DNA from: an uncultured Porphyromonadaceae bacterium
Lineage (GTDB): Bacteria; Bacteroidota; Bacteroidia; Bacteroidales; Porphyromonadaceae
Assembly: GCA_947253625.1 (NCBI GenBank)
Contig: CAMYAB010000001.1
Span: forward strand, 482,855 to 546,854
Direction of reading: 5' to 3'
Length of the DNA: 64,000 nt
Each line of letters opens with the position of its first letter. Positions within the stretch are counted from its first letter, which is position 1. Positions 1 to 9,050 of this stretch are shown piece after piece. The translations under genes were made by a program, and so were the position numbers. The notes under the pieces are model-generated. The model did not search any database and was not told the DNA's origin. It saw only the letters and a program-made list of their open reading frames with translations.

Positions 1-1
1 G

Positions 2-484
2 ATCCCGAGAGAAGTCACCGAGCGAATACTGGAGGCTGCCCGACTGGCGCCATCTGCCACCAACTCCCAGCCGTGGAAGTTCGTCGCTGTAGATGACCCT
101 GAGATCAAAAAAGAGATAGCGAGTGCCCTCACCTCGCCCTTGATCCCGACCATGAACCAATTTGCCCACACAGCCCCGGTACTGATCGTGATCGTAGAGG
201 AGCCGGCCAATGCCAGTGCACGCATAGGCAACCTCCTAAAGAAACGCCACTTCGCACACATGGACTTGGGGATTGCCGCCTCATACATCACACTGGCCGC
301 CACACAAGAAGGGCTCGGCAGCTGCATCATGGGCTGGCTCAATGAGCAAAAGATCCGCAAAGTCCTAGGCATACCCGGCAGCCGCACTGTGGCACTGGTA
401 ATCGCACTGGGCTACAGCACAGACGACAAAAAAGAGAAGAAGCGGAAAGCCCTCGACAAGGTCCGCTCCTACAACCAATACTAG
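2..484 (+). CDS. Nitroreductase family protein, 3' part (5' end outside window)
   Basis: The reading frame is open from the first bases of the window to the TAG at 482-484, so the gene is cut at its 5' end. About 160 residues are visible. The segment beginning [14 protein letters not shown] is the FMN-binding signature of small nitroreductases, and the later [20 protein letters not shown] is the second conserved block of the family, near the flavin and dimer interface. The family reduces nitro compounds, quinones or flavins with NAD(P)H; the substrate here cannot be told. The gene ends 16 bases before hisS and is probably cotranscribed with it. An internal TTG at 140 is not the true start, because the conserved N-terminal motif lies upstream of it. 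Confidence 0.85.
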   Translation: MPREVTERILEAARLAPSATNSQPWKFVAVDDPEIKKEIASALTSPLIPTMNQFAHTAPVLIVIVEEPANASARIGNLLKKRHFAHMDLGIAASYITLAATQEGLGSCIMGWLNEQKIRKVLGIPGSRTVALVIALGYSTDDKKEKKRKALDKVRSYNQY

Positions 485-500
485 AATCAACACCAAGACA

Positions 501-1874
501 ATGATCCAAAAGCCATCCATACCTAAAGGAACACGAGACTTTTCGCCGGAAGAAATGGCGAAACGCAACTACATCTTTGACACCATCCGAGGAGTCTACC
601 GCACCTATGGCTATCGGGAAATCGAGACCCCGGCAATGGAAAACCTAGCCACCCTCACCGGCAAGTATGGCGAAGAGGGCGACAAGCTCCTCTTTAGGAT
701 CCTCAACTCAGGCGACCCCCTCAAGAAGTTTGATCGCCAAGAACTATTGACTATAGACCCCACGACCTTTGCCACCCGTGCCTGCGACAGAGGATTGAGA
801 TACGACCTGACTGTGCCATTTGCACGTTACGTAGTGCAGCACAACAACGAGATCACCTACCCTTTCAAGCGATACCAGATCCAGCCCGTATGGCGTGCAG
901 ACCGCCCGCAAAAAGGACGATATCGGGAGTTTTATCAGTGCGACGCTGACGTGATCGGATCGGACTCACTCCTGCATGAGGTAGAGCTCACACAGATCAT
1001 CGACAGAGTATTCTCCAAGCTAAAGATAAGGGTGGCTATCCTGCTCAACAACCGAAAGATCCTTACCGGACTGGGAGAACTCCTAGGAGTCGAGCAAATC
1101 ACGGACCTAACAATAGCCATCGACAAACTCGACAAGATCGGCTGGGAAGGAGTGCAAAGCGAACTCCTGGAGAGAGGCATCACGGCCGAAGCCACCACAC
1201 GCCTCAAGCCCATCCTGACCCTAGAGGGGACCAACTCCGAAAAACTAGACAAGCTCGCCGAGCTACTGGCAGACAGCGAGTGCGGACTACGCGGAATCGA
1301 AGAACTCCGATACATTCTGGACAAGCTAGCCATCACCCCGCTCAACAATAGCGTGACGATCGATCTGTCCCTCGCCAGAGGACTTGACTACTACACCGGC
1401 ACTATCTTTGAGTGCAAAGCGCTGGACACAGAGATGGGGAGCATCCTCGGTGGAGGACGCTACGATGACCTGACCGGAGTTTTTGGACAAAAAGGGACAA
1501 GCGGTGTCGGGATATCCTTCGGGGCCGATCGGATCTTTGACGTACTAAACACCCTAGGACTGTACCCCAAAGGAATCACTCAGGCAACCAAGCTGATGTT
1601 TGTGAACTTTGGCGACAAAGAGATCAACTATATCCTACCACTGCTGAAAAAACTACGTGACGCAGACGTCACAGCCGAAGTCTACCCCGATAGCGTGAAG
1701 ATGAAAAAACAGATGGGCTACGCCGACAGCCTAAACATCCCATACGTGGCTTTTATCGGAGAAGAAGAGATCAAGACCGACACGATCACAGTAAAGGAGA
1801 TGGAGTCCGGCGACCAAAAGAGCTACACACCGGACCAACTCATCGCCCTATTGCGCTCAGACGAAAACCAATAA
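501..1874 (+). CDS. hisS: Histidyl-tRNA synthetase
   Basis: A class II aminoacyl-tRNA synthetase of 457 residues that charges tRNA-His in the cytoplasm. The N-terminal [13 protein letters not shown] is typical of HisRS. Motif 2 is seen as [10 protein letters not shown] (about residues 142-151). The HisRS-specific loop [12 protein letters not shown] (about 293-304) binds histidine, and motif 3 lies in GGGRYDDL. The last 100 residues form the anticodon-binding domain. The length is usual for Bacteroidetes HisRS. The ATG at 501 lies 16 bases after the nitroreductase stop and matches the family N-terminus. Nothing odd is visible. Confidence 0.97.
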   Translation: MIQKPSIPKGTRDFSPEEMAKRNYIFDTIRGVYRTYGYREIETPAMENLATLTGKYGEEGDKLLFRILNSGDPLKKFDRQELLTIDPTTFATRACDRGLRYDLTVPFARYVVQHNNEITYPFKRYQIQPVWRADRPQKGRYREFYQCDADVIGSDSLLHEVELTQIIDRVFSKLKIRVAILLNNRKILTGLGELLGVEQITDLTIAIDKLDKIGWEGVQSELLERGITAEATTRLKPILTLEGTNSEKLDKLAELLADSECGLRGIEELRYILDKLAITPLNNSVTIDLSLARGLDYYTGTIFECKALDTEMGSILGGGRYDDLTGVFGQKGTSGVGISFGADRIFDVLNTLGLYPKGITQATKLMFVNFGDKEINYILPLLKKLRDADVTAEVYPDSVKMKKQMGYADSLNIPYVAFIGEEEIKTDTITVKEMESGDQKSYTPDQLIALLRSDENQ

Positions 1875-1922
1875 ACGGATAGAACTAATACATACAAAAC
1901 CACATAACGCCAACAACCCGGT

Positions 1923-2201
1923 ATGACTTTTGTCCTCTACATCATTGGAGCAATGATTGTGGGCGTGCTTTTTGGCTGGATCTTGCGCAACAAAAAGCTC
2001 GCCTTCATCTCCCCCACCACCATGACCTTGGTCTGCATACTACTCTTCGTCCTGGGCGTCCAGATCGGCTCCAACAAGCAAGCCATAAAAGAGCTGGGCA
2101 CACTCGGTGTCCCCACCATCCTCATCACCGTTTGCGCCATGGGCGGAAGCATCGTGATGGGCTGGCTACTATGGAAAATAATGAACCGCAAAAACAGATA
2201 A
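1923..2201 (+). CDS. LysO-type lysine exporter, N-terminal half (DUF340-like, 92 aa)
   Basis: A 92-residue protein with about three hydrophobic segments (residues 2-20, 27-47 and 58-85). It resembles the first part of LysO (YbjE), the inner-membrane L-lysine exporter: the LLFVLGVQIGSNKQAIKELG stretch is the characteristic short helix-loop of that family. In E. coli LysO is one protein of about 300 residues. Here this piece and the 206-residue protein encoded 80 bases downstream together make that length, so the exporter seems to be made as two polypeptides. Substrate is inferred from the family only. No frameshift scar is visible: each part has its own ATG and stop. Confidence 0.75.
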   Translation: MTFVLYIIGAMIVGVLFGWILRNKKLAFISPTTMTLVCILLFVLGVQIGSNKQAIKELGTLGVPTILITVCAMGGSIVMGWLLWKIMNRKNR

Positions 2202-2281
2202 ACGCCACCCCCGACGAGCTTGTCGGAAAAAGACAACGCCCTGCCGGCTAATCCACCACCACTTGAGCAAACACAGGCAGA

Positions 2282-2902
2282 ATGAAAGACACCGTATATA
2301 TCTTGATCGCTTTTGTCATAGGCATCATTTTGGGATACTTTGTGGATATCCCCGCCGCCAAAGAAGAGACACTGCCATTGGTCATCCTCTGCGGCATCCT
2401 CTTCTTGGTCGGCATGAGTGTTGGCTCCGACTCCAAGACAATTCGAGCCATACTCAACCTTCGAGTCGAGCTACTCTTATTGCCGGCAATGAGCATCATC
2501 GGCAGCCTAATCGGGACACTGGTCGCCACCCTGGTACTGAGAGAGATGGGCGTATTTGCGGGTTTGGCTATTGGATCCGGACTGGGCTACTACTCAGCCT
2601 CCAGCGTGATCATTGGCGACATACTCGGACCTTCGCTTGCGGCCGCTGCGCTATTCTCCAACGTCCTCCGCGAAGTATCGACACTGATCCTGGCCCCACT
2701 TGTGGCCAAAAACTTTGGTCCCTTGGCGACGATCAGTTGTGGTGGCGCCAATACCTCGGACGTTGTCCTACCGGTGATTCTCCGCAACTGCGGAGAAGAG
2801 TATGCCGTACCCTGTATCTACAACGGCATTGCATGCACATTTTCCGTGCCGTTTTGCGTCAGCTTCTTTTGCGCACAGCAGCTGGCCCTATCCGGCATTT
2901 GA
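2282..2902 (+). CDS. LysO family transporter, C-terminal half (206 aa)
   Basis: A 206-residue membrane protein with about six hydrophobic segments. It starts with its own LFLVGMSVGSDSKTIR copy of the helix-loop also seen in the upstream 92-aa protein, then has the family blocks GSGLGYYSASSVIIGDILG and GGANTSDVVLPVI, which line the transport path in LysO proteins. It probably acts with the 92-aa protein as an amino-acid (lysine) exporter in the inner membrane. The start at 2282 is chosen because the hydrophobic first helix begins there; an alternative frame across the same DNA gives only a shadow ORF. The gene converges on purN, with 10 bases between the stops. Confidence 0.8.
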   Translation: MKDTVYILIAFVIGIILGYFVDIPAAKEETLPLVILCGILFLVGMSVGSDSKTIRAILNLRVELLLLPAMSIIGSLIGTLVATLVLREMGVFAGLAIGSGLGYYSASSVIIGDILGPSLAAAALFSNVLREVSTLILAPLVAKNFGPLATISCGGANTSDVVLPVILRNCGEEYAVPCIYNGIACTFSVPFCVSFFCAQQLALSGI

Positions 2903-2912
2903 TTGAGAGGAT

Positions 2913-3497
2913 TCACTGCACGCCACCGGCACACCACTCAGCTATCACTCGGGGGAAATACTTGTGCTCCAGCGCATGCACCTTGTTGGCCACATCATCA
3001 GCCGTGTCGACATCAGGGTCGATAGCCACACGAGCCTGAAAGACCGTATGTCCCCGATCGTACTGTTCGTCAATCTCGTGTATGGTGATTCCGGTGACCG
3101 TCTCACGGGCCTGCAACACAGCCTCATGCACATGATGCCCATACATCCCCTTACCCCCGTACTTTGGCAACAACGCCGGGTGGATATTGAGGATACGATT
3201 CGGATAAGCCTCTAGCAAAAAAGGAGGGATCATTCGGAGATAGCCGGCTAGGACGATGCGGTCCACCCCATAGCTTCTCAGAAAAGGAAGGAGCACCCCT
3301 GGGTCGTTGAGCTCAGCGACCGTAAAGTGGTGCTCTGCGATCCCCAACCTTTTGGCGCGCTCACGGACATAGGCATCCTTACGATCCACAACGACACATC
3401 CAATCTGTATCCCGAGATTGGAATTCTTATCTAGGTAATGGGCAATGGCCTCCATGTTCGTTCCACTTCCGGAAGCAAAAACAGCTAAAGTAATCAT
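2913..3497 (-). CDS. purN: Phosphoribosylglycinamide formyltransferase (GART)
   Basis: A 194-residue enzyme that transfers formyl from 10-formyl-tetrahydrofolate to GAR, the third step of de novo purine synthesis. The N-terminal FASGSGTNMEAI is the phosphate-binding loop. The catalytic triad is visible as Asn104 and His106 in LNIHPALLPKYGGKGMYG and Asp147 in EQYDRG. The start is placed at 3497 (MITLAVFASG), because the ORF extension to 3518 adds seven residues before the beta strand that normally begins the protein. A promoter with good -33 and -7 elements lies upstream at 3604-3634, divergent from acpP. Confidence 0.96.
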   Translation of the reverse strand: MITLAVFASGSGTNMEAIAHYLDKNSNLGIQIGCVVVDRKDAYVRERAKRLGIAEHHFTVAELNDPGVLLPFLRSYGVDRIVLAGYLRMIPPFLLEAYPNRILNIHPALLPKYGGKGMYGHHVHEAVLQARETVTGITIHEIDEQYDRGHTVFQARVAIDPDVDTADDVANKVHALEHKYFPRVIAEWCAGGVQ

Positions 3498-3589
3498 ACA
3501 AAAGGGTCTAAACTGCACACTAGATATGGCGATGTGCAGATTATTGGTATATTTGCACAGAGAAAATACGGCAAATGCACAATAAATGG

Positions 3590-3597
3590 TAGATTTG
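3590..3597 (+). promoter_or_regulatory. Possible -7 element for acpP
   Basis: TAGATTTG at 3590-3597 fits TAnnTTTG and lies 53 bases before the acpP ATG. A second match, TATATTTG, lies at 3548-3555. Neither has a clear TTTG at the right -33 distance, so which of them is used is uncertain. Confidence 0.4.
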
Positions 3598-3603
3598 CCA
3601 AAA

Positions 3604-3634
3604 CAAAGTTAGATATAAATAATTAATAACCAAA
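3604..3634 (-). promoter_or_regulatory. Promoter of purN
   Basis: On the minus strand TAACTTTG (3604-3611) fits the Bacteroidetes -7 consensus TAnnTTTG, and TTTG (3631-3634) lies 19 bases upstream as the -33 element. Transcription would start about 100 bases before the purN ATG. It overlaps the acpP leader, so the two genes are divergently expressed. Confidence 0.6.
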
Positions 3635-3650
3635 CAGCAACAAGAAAGAT

Positions 3651-3896
3651 ATGGCAACAAGAGAAGAAATTGCCGCAAAGGTAAAAAACATCATCGTCGA
3701 CAAGCTAAACGTAGATGCCTCCGAAGTCACCGAGAATGCACACTTCACCAATGACCTTGGTGCAGACTCGCTGGACACCGTAGAGCTGATCATGGAGTTT
3801 GAGCAGGAGTTCAACATTGAGATTGAGGACGACCAAGCTCAGAAGATCCAGACAGTAGGAGACGCTATCACCCACATAGCCGAAGCCCTCAAGTAA
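3651..3896 (+). CDS. acpP: Acyl carrier protein
   Basis: An 81-residue acidic helical protein that carries fatty-acyl intermediates on a phosphopantetheine arm. The attachment Ser40 lies in [12 protein letters not shown], the standard ACP motif. The start at [10 protein letters not shown] matches the usual first helix. fabF follows 189 bases downstream, the usual acpP-fabF-rnc order in Bacteroidetes, so all three probably form one unit. The intergenic stretch before fabF (3897-4085) shows no gene. Confidence 0.97.
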   Translation: MATREEIAAKVKNIIVDKLNVDASEVTENAHFTNDLGADSLDTVELIMEFEQEFNIEIEDDQAQKIQTVGDAITHIAEALK

Positions 3897-4085
3897 GGTT
3901 TTCGGACCAAATCAAGATGCATATTTTGGGCAGAAACCGAGACTCCGGCTCACGACCAACGAGCCAGAGCAGTGTTTTTGCCCAAATTGTTATCCACACC
4001 ATGTGAGAGAGCGTATCCCCCTGGTTTCCATCGGGATGATGTTGTCCGTGTATTGTATTTTTCCCTAAAGTAAAGCCCAAGATAT

Positions 4086-5342
4086 ATGCCTAAAAAAAGA
4101 ATCGTAGTCACCGGAATCGGAGCGATCACCCCCCTCGGCAAGGATGCCCCCACGACCTGGGAAGCCCTCAAAGCCGGAAAAAGCGGTGCGGCACCTATCA
4201 CACTCATCGACACCGAGCGCTTCAAGACCCGGTTTGCCTGTGAGGTGAAGGACTTCTCCCCCAATGATTACTTTGATCGAAAGACAGCACGCAAGTACGA
4301 TCGCTATGCCATGTTTGCCAGCATCAGCGCCGACGAAGCAATCGCCGACTCCGGGCTTGATCTGTCCCAAGAAGACCTCAATCGCATCGGAGTAGTTTTT
4401 TCCAGCGGAATTGGCGGGATCATTACATTTGAGGAAGAAGCGATGCAGTACGATCCACAAAGAGGCCCAAAATACAACCCCTTTTTCATCCCCAAGATGA
4501 TCTCCGACATGGCGGCCGGCTACATCTCCATGAAGTACGGTCTCCACGGTCCCAACTATGGTGTCGTATCCGCATGCGCCTCATCCACCAATGCGATCAT
4601 TAGTGCATGCGACACGATCCAGCTCGGTCGCGCAGACGTTGTCGTGACCGGTGGCGCCGAAGCAGCCATCAGCATCAGCGGACTCGGAGGATTCAATGCG
4701 ATGAATGCCCTCTCCGTACGCAACGACAGCCCCGAGACCGCCTCACGCCCCTTTAGTGCCAGCCGAGACGGCTTTGTACTGGGCGAAGGTGGAGCCGCAC
4801 TCATACTGGAGGAGTACGAGCATGCCAAAAAGCGCGGAGCCACGATCTATGCAGAGGTAAAGGGCTGCGGACTCTCCGCCGATGCCTACCACCTCACAGC
4901 CTCACACCCCGAAGGGCTGGGCGCCAAGCTAGTCATGAGAAATGCCCTCAGCGATGCAGGACTTCGCCCATGCGACATCGACTACATCAACGTACACGGC
5001 ACCTCCACTCCGGTGGGAGACATCAGCGAAGTCAAGGCCATCCTCGACGTTTTTGGAGAAGACGCCTATGCCCTAAACATCAGCTCCACCAAGTCTATGA
5101 CCGGGCACCTACTTGGTGCAGCCGGAGCACTTGAGGCCATCGTCTGCATCAAAGCAATCCAGGAAGGCATCATCCCGCCCACCATCAACCACACCGAGGG
5201 AGACGAAGACCCGGAGATAGACTACAAGCTCAACTTCACGTTCAACCAAGCACAAAAACGTGACGTAAAGGTTGCCCTCTCCAACACATTCGGCTTCGGC
5301 GGACACAACGCATCCGCTATTTTCACAAGAGTAGAAGACTGA
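4086..5342 (+). CDS. fabF: Beta-ketoacyl-ACP synthase II
   Basis: A 418-residue condensing enzyme that elongates acyl-ACP with malonyl-ACP in type II fatty acid synthesis. The start MPKKRIVVTGIGAITPLG is typical of the family. The nucleophile is Cys at about residue 164 in SACASSTNA. The two active-site histidines lie in NVHGTSTPVGD (about 304) and KSMTGHLLGAAG (about 340). The C-terminal NTFGFGGHNAS is also conserved. Length is standard. It sits between acpP and rnc, with 35 bases before rnc. Confidence 0.97.
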   Translation: MPKKRIVVTGIGAITPLGKDAPTTWEALKAGKSGAAPITLIDTERFKTRFACEVKDFSPNDYFDRKTARKYDRYAMFASISADEAIADSGLDLSQEDLNRIGVVFSSGIGGIITFEEEAMQYDPQRGPKYNPFFIPKMISDMAAGYISMKYGLHGPNYGVVSACASSTNAIISACDTIQLGRADVVVTGGAEAAISISGLGGFNAMNALSVRNDSPETASRPFSASRDGFVLGEGGAALILEEYEHAKKRGATIYAEVKGCGLSADAYHLTASHPEGLGAKLVMRNALSDAGLRPCDIDYINVHGTSTPVGDISEVKAILDVFGEDAYALNISSTKSMTGHLLGAAGALEAIVCIKAIQEGIIPPTINHTEGDEDPEIDYKLNFTFNQAQKRDVKVALSNTFGFGGHNASAIFTRVED

Positions 5343-5377
5343 CCACCACGACGGCAAAGCGACAAACACACCCCTAA

Positions 5378-6160
5378 ATGTCCGGTTTCGTTTCAAAACT
5401 CAGGGCCATCCTCACGCCCCCAAAGCGTCTCCTGACCCAAAACTCGGAGCTCATCGAGTTTGTCAGCAAGCAGATCGGCACCAAGCCAAAAGAGATCCGC
5501 CACTACGAGCAGGCCGTCACTCACGCCTCCTACCCCTATATGGACAAAGGCGGGAGCAACGAGCGACTTGAGTTTTTGGGCGACAGTGTCTTGTCACAGA
5601 TCATCAGCGATGCAGTCTACCACCTATATCCGGAGGAGGACGAGGGTGGGCTCTCACAGTTGCGTAGCTACCTAGTCAGTCGCAACAACATGAATCGAGC
5701 CGCCTCCAATATCGGGCTCAGCAAAGTCCTACGCACAGGACCCGGCATCAACCTCCAAGAGTCGGACATCCTGGGCAATGCACTGGAAGCTCTGGTAGGT
5801 GCCATATACCTCGACCACGGCATGAAAGTCGCCGTGAGCTTTGTGCGACGACACATCATCAAGTCACAAAAGTACGTTGAATCCGTGTCGACAAAAGAGG
5901 AAGACTACAAGACAGAATTCATCATCCTCATGCAAAAACACAAAGTAGACTACGACTTTGAATACTTAGGGGCCACCATGACAGCGCCCAACCGGATCAT
6001 ACACCATTGTCGCCTAGCCATCGGCCCCGACAGAGAGACCATCGCCACGGGAGAAGGCACGAGCAAAAAAAATGCGCACCAAGATGCGGCACAAAAAGCC
6101 CTCAAGTGGATCCGCGCCAACGAGCAGAACCTGACTCTGTGGGTGCCGGACCAAAAGTAA
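5378..6160 (+). CDS. rnc: Ribonuclease III
   Basis: A 260-residue double-strand-specific endoribonuclease used in rRNA and mRNA processing. The signature NERLEFLGDSVL (about residues 61-72) carries the metal-binding acidic residues; a second acidic set lies in DILGNALEALVGAIYLD. The C-terminal 70 residues are a double-stranded RNA-binding domain, with GEGTSKKNAHQDAAQKAL as its last helix. The N-terminus is about 25 residues longer than in E. coli, as in other Bacteroidetes. A strong hairpin terminator follows at 6206. Confidence 0.96.
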   Translation: MSGFVSKLRAILTPPKRLLTQNSELIEFVSKQIGTKPKEIRHYEQAVTHASYPYMDKGGSNERLEFLGDSVLSQIISDAVYHLYPEEDEGGLSQLRSYLVSRNNMNRAASNIGLSKVLRTGPGINLQESDILGNALEALVGAIYLDHGMKVAVSFVRRHIIKSQKYVESVSTKEEDYKTEFIILMQKHKVDYDFEYLGATMTAPNRIIHHCRLAIGPDRETIATGEGTSKKNAHQDAAQKALKWIRANEQNLTLWVPDQK

Positions 6161-6205
6161 GCCGTCAAGGCCACATGGGGCCCCACCCCACTCCAAATTG
6201 CTAAG

Positions 6206-6246
6206 GGGGTGTGTCCAAACTGAGTTTGGACACACCCCTCTTTTTG
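6206..6246 (+). terminator. Rho-independent terminator after rnc
   Basis: A perfect 15-bp stem (6206-6220 with 6224-6238) closes a 3-base loop and is followed by TCTTTTT. It ends the acpP-fabF-rnc transcription unit. The core GTGT(C)CAAA arm resembles the hairpins at 31804 and 31873. Confidence 0.85.
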
Positions 6247-6280
6247 GCATCTTCACTCCAAAAGCCGGACGCCTTTTTCC

Positions 6281-6361
6281 ATCTATCCGTCTAAGCGATC
6301 GCTTCTATCCGTGAAAAGTTTCGCTTCTATCCGTGAAACCGATCGCTTCTATCCGTGAAAC
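6281..6361 (+). repeat. 22-bp-period tandem repeat, copy A
   Basis: Three units of 22 bp beginning CGCTTCTATCCGTGAAA, preceded by a degenerate unit (TCTATCCGTCTAAGCGAT). The junction makes the palindrome AAGCGATCGCTT. The five-base spacers between the 17-bp cores vary. The same arrangement occurs at 26991 (same strand) and at 40069 (opposite strand). It lies between rnc and the convergent PLD gene. Confidence 0.9.
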
Positions 6362-6429
6362 TTTTTTCCCCTCTCCGAGCGGGAAAAATAGGGTCCTAAA
6401 AGACTGGTCCTCCAAGGATAATGAGACTC

Positions 6430-6948
6430 TTATTCACAATACAATTTTCGCCCGCACTGCGAGCAATGACTACCACTCCACACACTATCAAAATGTTTAA
6501 TGGCTGCATCCACTAAGCTTGACTCATTAGTCAGAATGCCTGCCTCAAAGTTTCGCCTAAATTGACTTTTGATACCCACCCCAGCTCCAGTTAGATTAGC
6601 AGAGCCAATATAAGCTGTATGACAGTCAATAATAATTATCTTAAAGTGCACTCGAGGACATCGCATCCTCAATAGTTGATTTCCTAGTATCGGATATGAA
6701 TGGAGCTCCTTCATAAAAATCTCTCCTGGTTGCTTGGCGTGTAGTAATCGAACCTCTACGTTTCGCCTTAGTAATATTGATAAGACTTCTAGAAAAGGAA
6801 TTACTTCCCGCCCTCTACGGACGTATAAATCCTTCAAATCTGATGTGCCTAACCAAAGCTCATGCTTAGTAGATAAAGCCATAGAGAGTACATCATTATA
6901 ATGCTCCATATCAGCTATGTACTTAATATAGGGTAGGGTGGTATTCAT
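6430..6948 (-). CDS. PLD-superfamily (HKD) nuclease-like protein
   Basis: A 172-residue protein with one phospholipase D-type catalytic motif, HFKIIIID (His101, Lys103, Asp108), followed by AYIGSANLTGAG as in the C-terminal half of PLD-family nucleases. A single HKD motif means it would need to dimerise, as the Nuc endonuclease does. The C-terminus has CSQCGRKLYC (Cys162, 165, 171), a possible metal knuckle. It is the last gene of a three-gene minus-strand operon after a RecA-like ATPase and a DUF932-like protein. Similar HKD nucleases occur in restriction and defence loci; its role here is inferred, and a DNA repair or phage function is equally possible. Confidence 0.75.
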   Translation of the reverse strand: MNTTLPYIKYIADMEHYNDVLSMALSTKHELWLGTSDLKDLYVRRGREVIPFLEVLSILLRRNVEVRLLHAKQPGEIFMKELHSYPILGNQLLRMRCPRVHFKIIIIDCHTAYIGSANLTGAGVGIKSQFRRNFEAGILTNESSLVDAAIKHFDSVWSGSHCSQCGRKLYCE

Positions 6949-6964
6949 CTGTGTTTACTATTTC

Positions 6965-8032
6965 TTATGTCAAACTAATATAATTCTTGATATCGTGCTT
7001 GTCTAATAATGAATTCATGGCAAATTGAGCAATCCTATTCCTGGTGAGGTCATCCTGAGGCATATATTCATTGTGAGTAGCAAATTCCGTAAGGTCATTG
7101 TACAAATCCCACCAGTTGATATGAGACATAGCTAAATGCTCTCGCCCACTGAGATTGATACCACGCAATTGATATTGGTTGGCGATCTCCTTATATGGCA
7201 CCAGCTCATCCAATATGGCTTCTGGTACCCTTGTATTTAAGGTCTGTAGAAAGCCATATATTCTCGTCAATTCTCTCATGGACACAAAAGTTTCAATCGC
7301 TTCATTGGCTTTTTTCTTAAATTGCTCCAGCCCAGCATGGATAATTTCTTCGTTTTTTGAGACTTTTATCAGTGCAGTTAGCCTTGAGGATGCAAAGTCA
7401 TAAACCCGACTTTTCATCTGGTTGATTTGCTGTGTTTGACCATTTAAGCAGACTAATCTCACATAATAATTACCAAGCTCTATAGAGACGCCATCCCACT
7501 TAAGATACAGCCCATCTGTCGTAAAGTCATTTCGCGTTACGATGGATGATATTCGTGGGGTCTGTTGCTGCAAATAGATTACGATATCCATCTCTCCATG
7601 CAATGAACTTTCTATCTTTTCTACTCTCATGTTTGTAGAATCTATGAAAAGCTCTGCAAAGTCAAAGAATGCGTCTACCGGGATAAATTGTTGCTTAGGG
7701 ATTAGGAGATTTGTGACCACTTTAGCATCTGGATCTGCTAAGATGACCACCTCTTTTACTGAGGTCATACTATTAGCTACTGTTAAGTAATTCCTAAAGT
7801 TAGCCTCTCCTTGTACCCCCGAGCAATTTCTAACCTCTTCTAATTGCCTCTTACTCGTCCCGATACTGCTATTCAACTTATCTATCACCCTAGGTGACAT
7901 TTCCAAGTCGACCCCAGAGACGTTAAAGATCTCACCCTCTACTTGCTTGATCTCGTCCAGTCTTACCACTTTGTGAGGGGATATTTTTTTACTGGCATTG
8001 TCTCGATACTTTCTGAAATCTGTCAGTTCCAT
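6965..8032 (-). CDS. Uncharacterised protein, possibly DUF932-related
   Basis: A 355-residue soluble protein that I do not recognise with certainty. The block RLVCLNGQTQQI resembles the CxNG motif of DUF932 phage/plasmid proteins. The later HINWWDLYNDLTEFATHNEY resembles the DUF932 C-terminal block with a conserved Trp and an Asn/Thr-rich helix. The middle (about residues 235-275) looks helical. It starts 2 bases after the end of the RecA-like ATPase gene and ends 16 bases before the PLD gene, so the three are almost surely translated from one message. No membrane segment or signal peptide is seen. Function is unknown. Confidence 0.6.
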   Translation of the reverse strand: MELTDFRKYRDNASKKISPHKVVRLDEIKQVEGEIFNVSGVDLEMSPRVIDKLNSSIGTSKRQLEEVRNCSGVQGEANFRNYLTVANSMTSVKEVVILADPDAKVVTNLLIPKQQFIPVDAFFDFAELFIDSTNMRVEKIESSLHGEMDIVIYLQQQTPRISSIVTRNDFTTDGLYLKWDGVSIELGNYYVRLVCLNGQTQQINQMKSRVYDFASSRLTALIKVSKNEEIIHAGLEQFKKKANEAIETFVSMRELTRIYGFLQTLNTRVPEAILDELVPYKEIANQYQLRGINLSGREHLAMSHINWWDLYNDLTEFATHNEYMPQDDLTRNRIAQFAMNSLLDKHDIKNYISLT

Positions 8033-8034
8033 AA

Positions 8035-8892
8035 TTAATCATCTATGTTTGTACTAAATAATTCATCAAAAGCCATATTGCTTCTCCTGACATCTCTAGC
8101 TAAATTATTTCTCATATTCCTAATTTTCATATCACTCTCAAAGCGTTCTAAATCAAATTCGACATCCCCCGTTGTTGCAAGGTTATAGTAGAGTTTTACT
8201 CCTACGTCCCCTCTTCTATGCTTGGAAAATACGATATAGCGCTCTGAGTAGATGTTTCTTGGATTATCAAGTCTCAATTCCATCATTGCAGAAATACTAT
8301 GTTTCAATCGATTAGAGCCAATAAAAGTACCACTCTTGGTTACCTGCTGAATTGAGATGAAAGTAGTATGTTTTTTTCTTAAATTAATCGCCTTATTGTT
8401 TTTCTTCATTAGGGAGAGTAAATAACTTTCTGCTTCCTTCATCGTAATATCCTCTTCCTCCTTTATTATTCCTTGGAGTTCATAGAATGAATCGATCGCT
8501 ATAATATCCCATCCCTGATTCACAATTTCCATTATCGTAGTCCAATTATGGGTACTTTCCTCTTCGAATACATGACTTTCTATAAATAGGATATTAATGA
8601 AGCTAAATTTAGGGAAGCGATGTACATATATTGCAAGATCAATTTCATTCATTTCTGCGCTGATGAAAAGAATTCTTGCAGTACTGTGTTTTTGCATTAC
8701 ATTTGCAAGAAAATCAAGAAGAATAGTAGTCTTTCCAGTCCCTGGATCTCCGATAATCATATAGTGCACTCCTTTTGGGAGACCGCTGTAAGACGACATC
8801 AATGAATCAATTATTGTTCCCGATTCAAAGGTCTCAAATAGCGACTTATCAAAAGTCAAGTCGTGCATCCTTACTATCTTATCCATAGACAT
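8035..8892 (-). CDS. RecA/KaiC-like P-loop ATPase
   Basis: A 285-residue ATPase. Walker A is GDPGTGKT (residues 48-55), followed by ARILFISAEM, the strand-and-acidic pattern of RecA/RadA/DnaB-type ATPases. Walker B is DIIAIDSF (about 129-136). The region near TTFISIQQVTKSGTFIGSNR is like the RadA/KaiC sensor loop. It lacks the zinc finger and Lon-type domain of RadA, so it is a stand-alone ATPase core, common in phages and mobile elements. It heads a three-gene operon with a DUF932-like protein and an HKD nuclease. The promoter at 9051-9084 has the same layout as that of the metallophosphoesterase gene at 17.9 kb. Confidence 0.8.
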   Translation of the reverse strand: MSMDKIVRMHDLTFDKSLFETFESGTIIDSLMSSYSGLPKGVHYMIIGDPGTGKTTILLDFLANVMQKHSTARILFISAEMNEIDLAIYVHRFPKFSFINILFIESHVFEEESTHNWTTIMEIVNQGWDIIAIDSFYELQGIIKEEEDITMKEAESYLLSLMKKNNKAINLRKKHTTFISIQQVTKSGTFIGSNRLKHSISAMMELRLDNPRNIYSERYIVFSKHRRGDVGVKLYYNLATTGDVEFDLERFESDMKIRNMRNNLARDVRRSNMAFDELFSTNIDD

Positions 8893-9050
8893 GGTACTAT
8901 TTTGCTTTCTACTACGATTCTTCTCAGTAGGCTACATCCATTCTTTATTTCTTCTCTTTAATTATTTCATAGCGTGCTCACATGCTATTCTATCTCCTCC
9001 ACCAAGCTTACACAAAGTGTGGAAGCCTATTCCCGCTTATTTCTCCAACA

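Noticed and set aside
2263..3039. 258-aa ORF over the second LysO gene and the purN end
   Set aside because: Shadow frame: rich in Arg/His/Thr, crosses two convergent genes, no homology recognised.
6281..6361. CRISPR-like array
   Set aside because: The cores are 17 bp with 5-base gaps, far too short for spacers. No cas gene is nearby.
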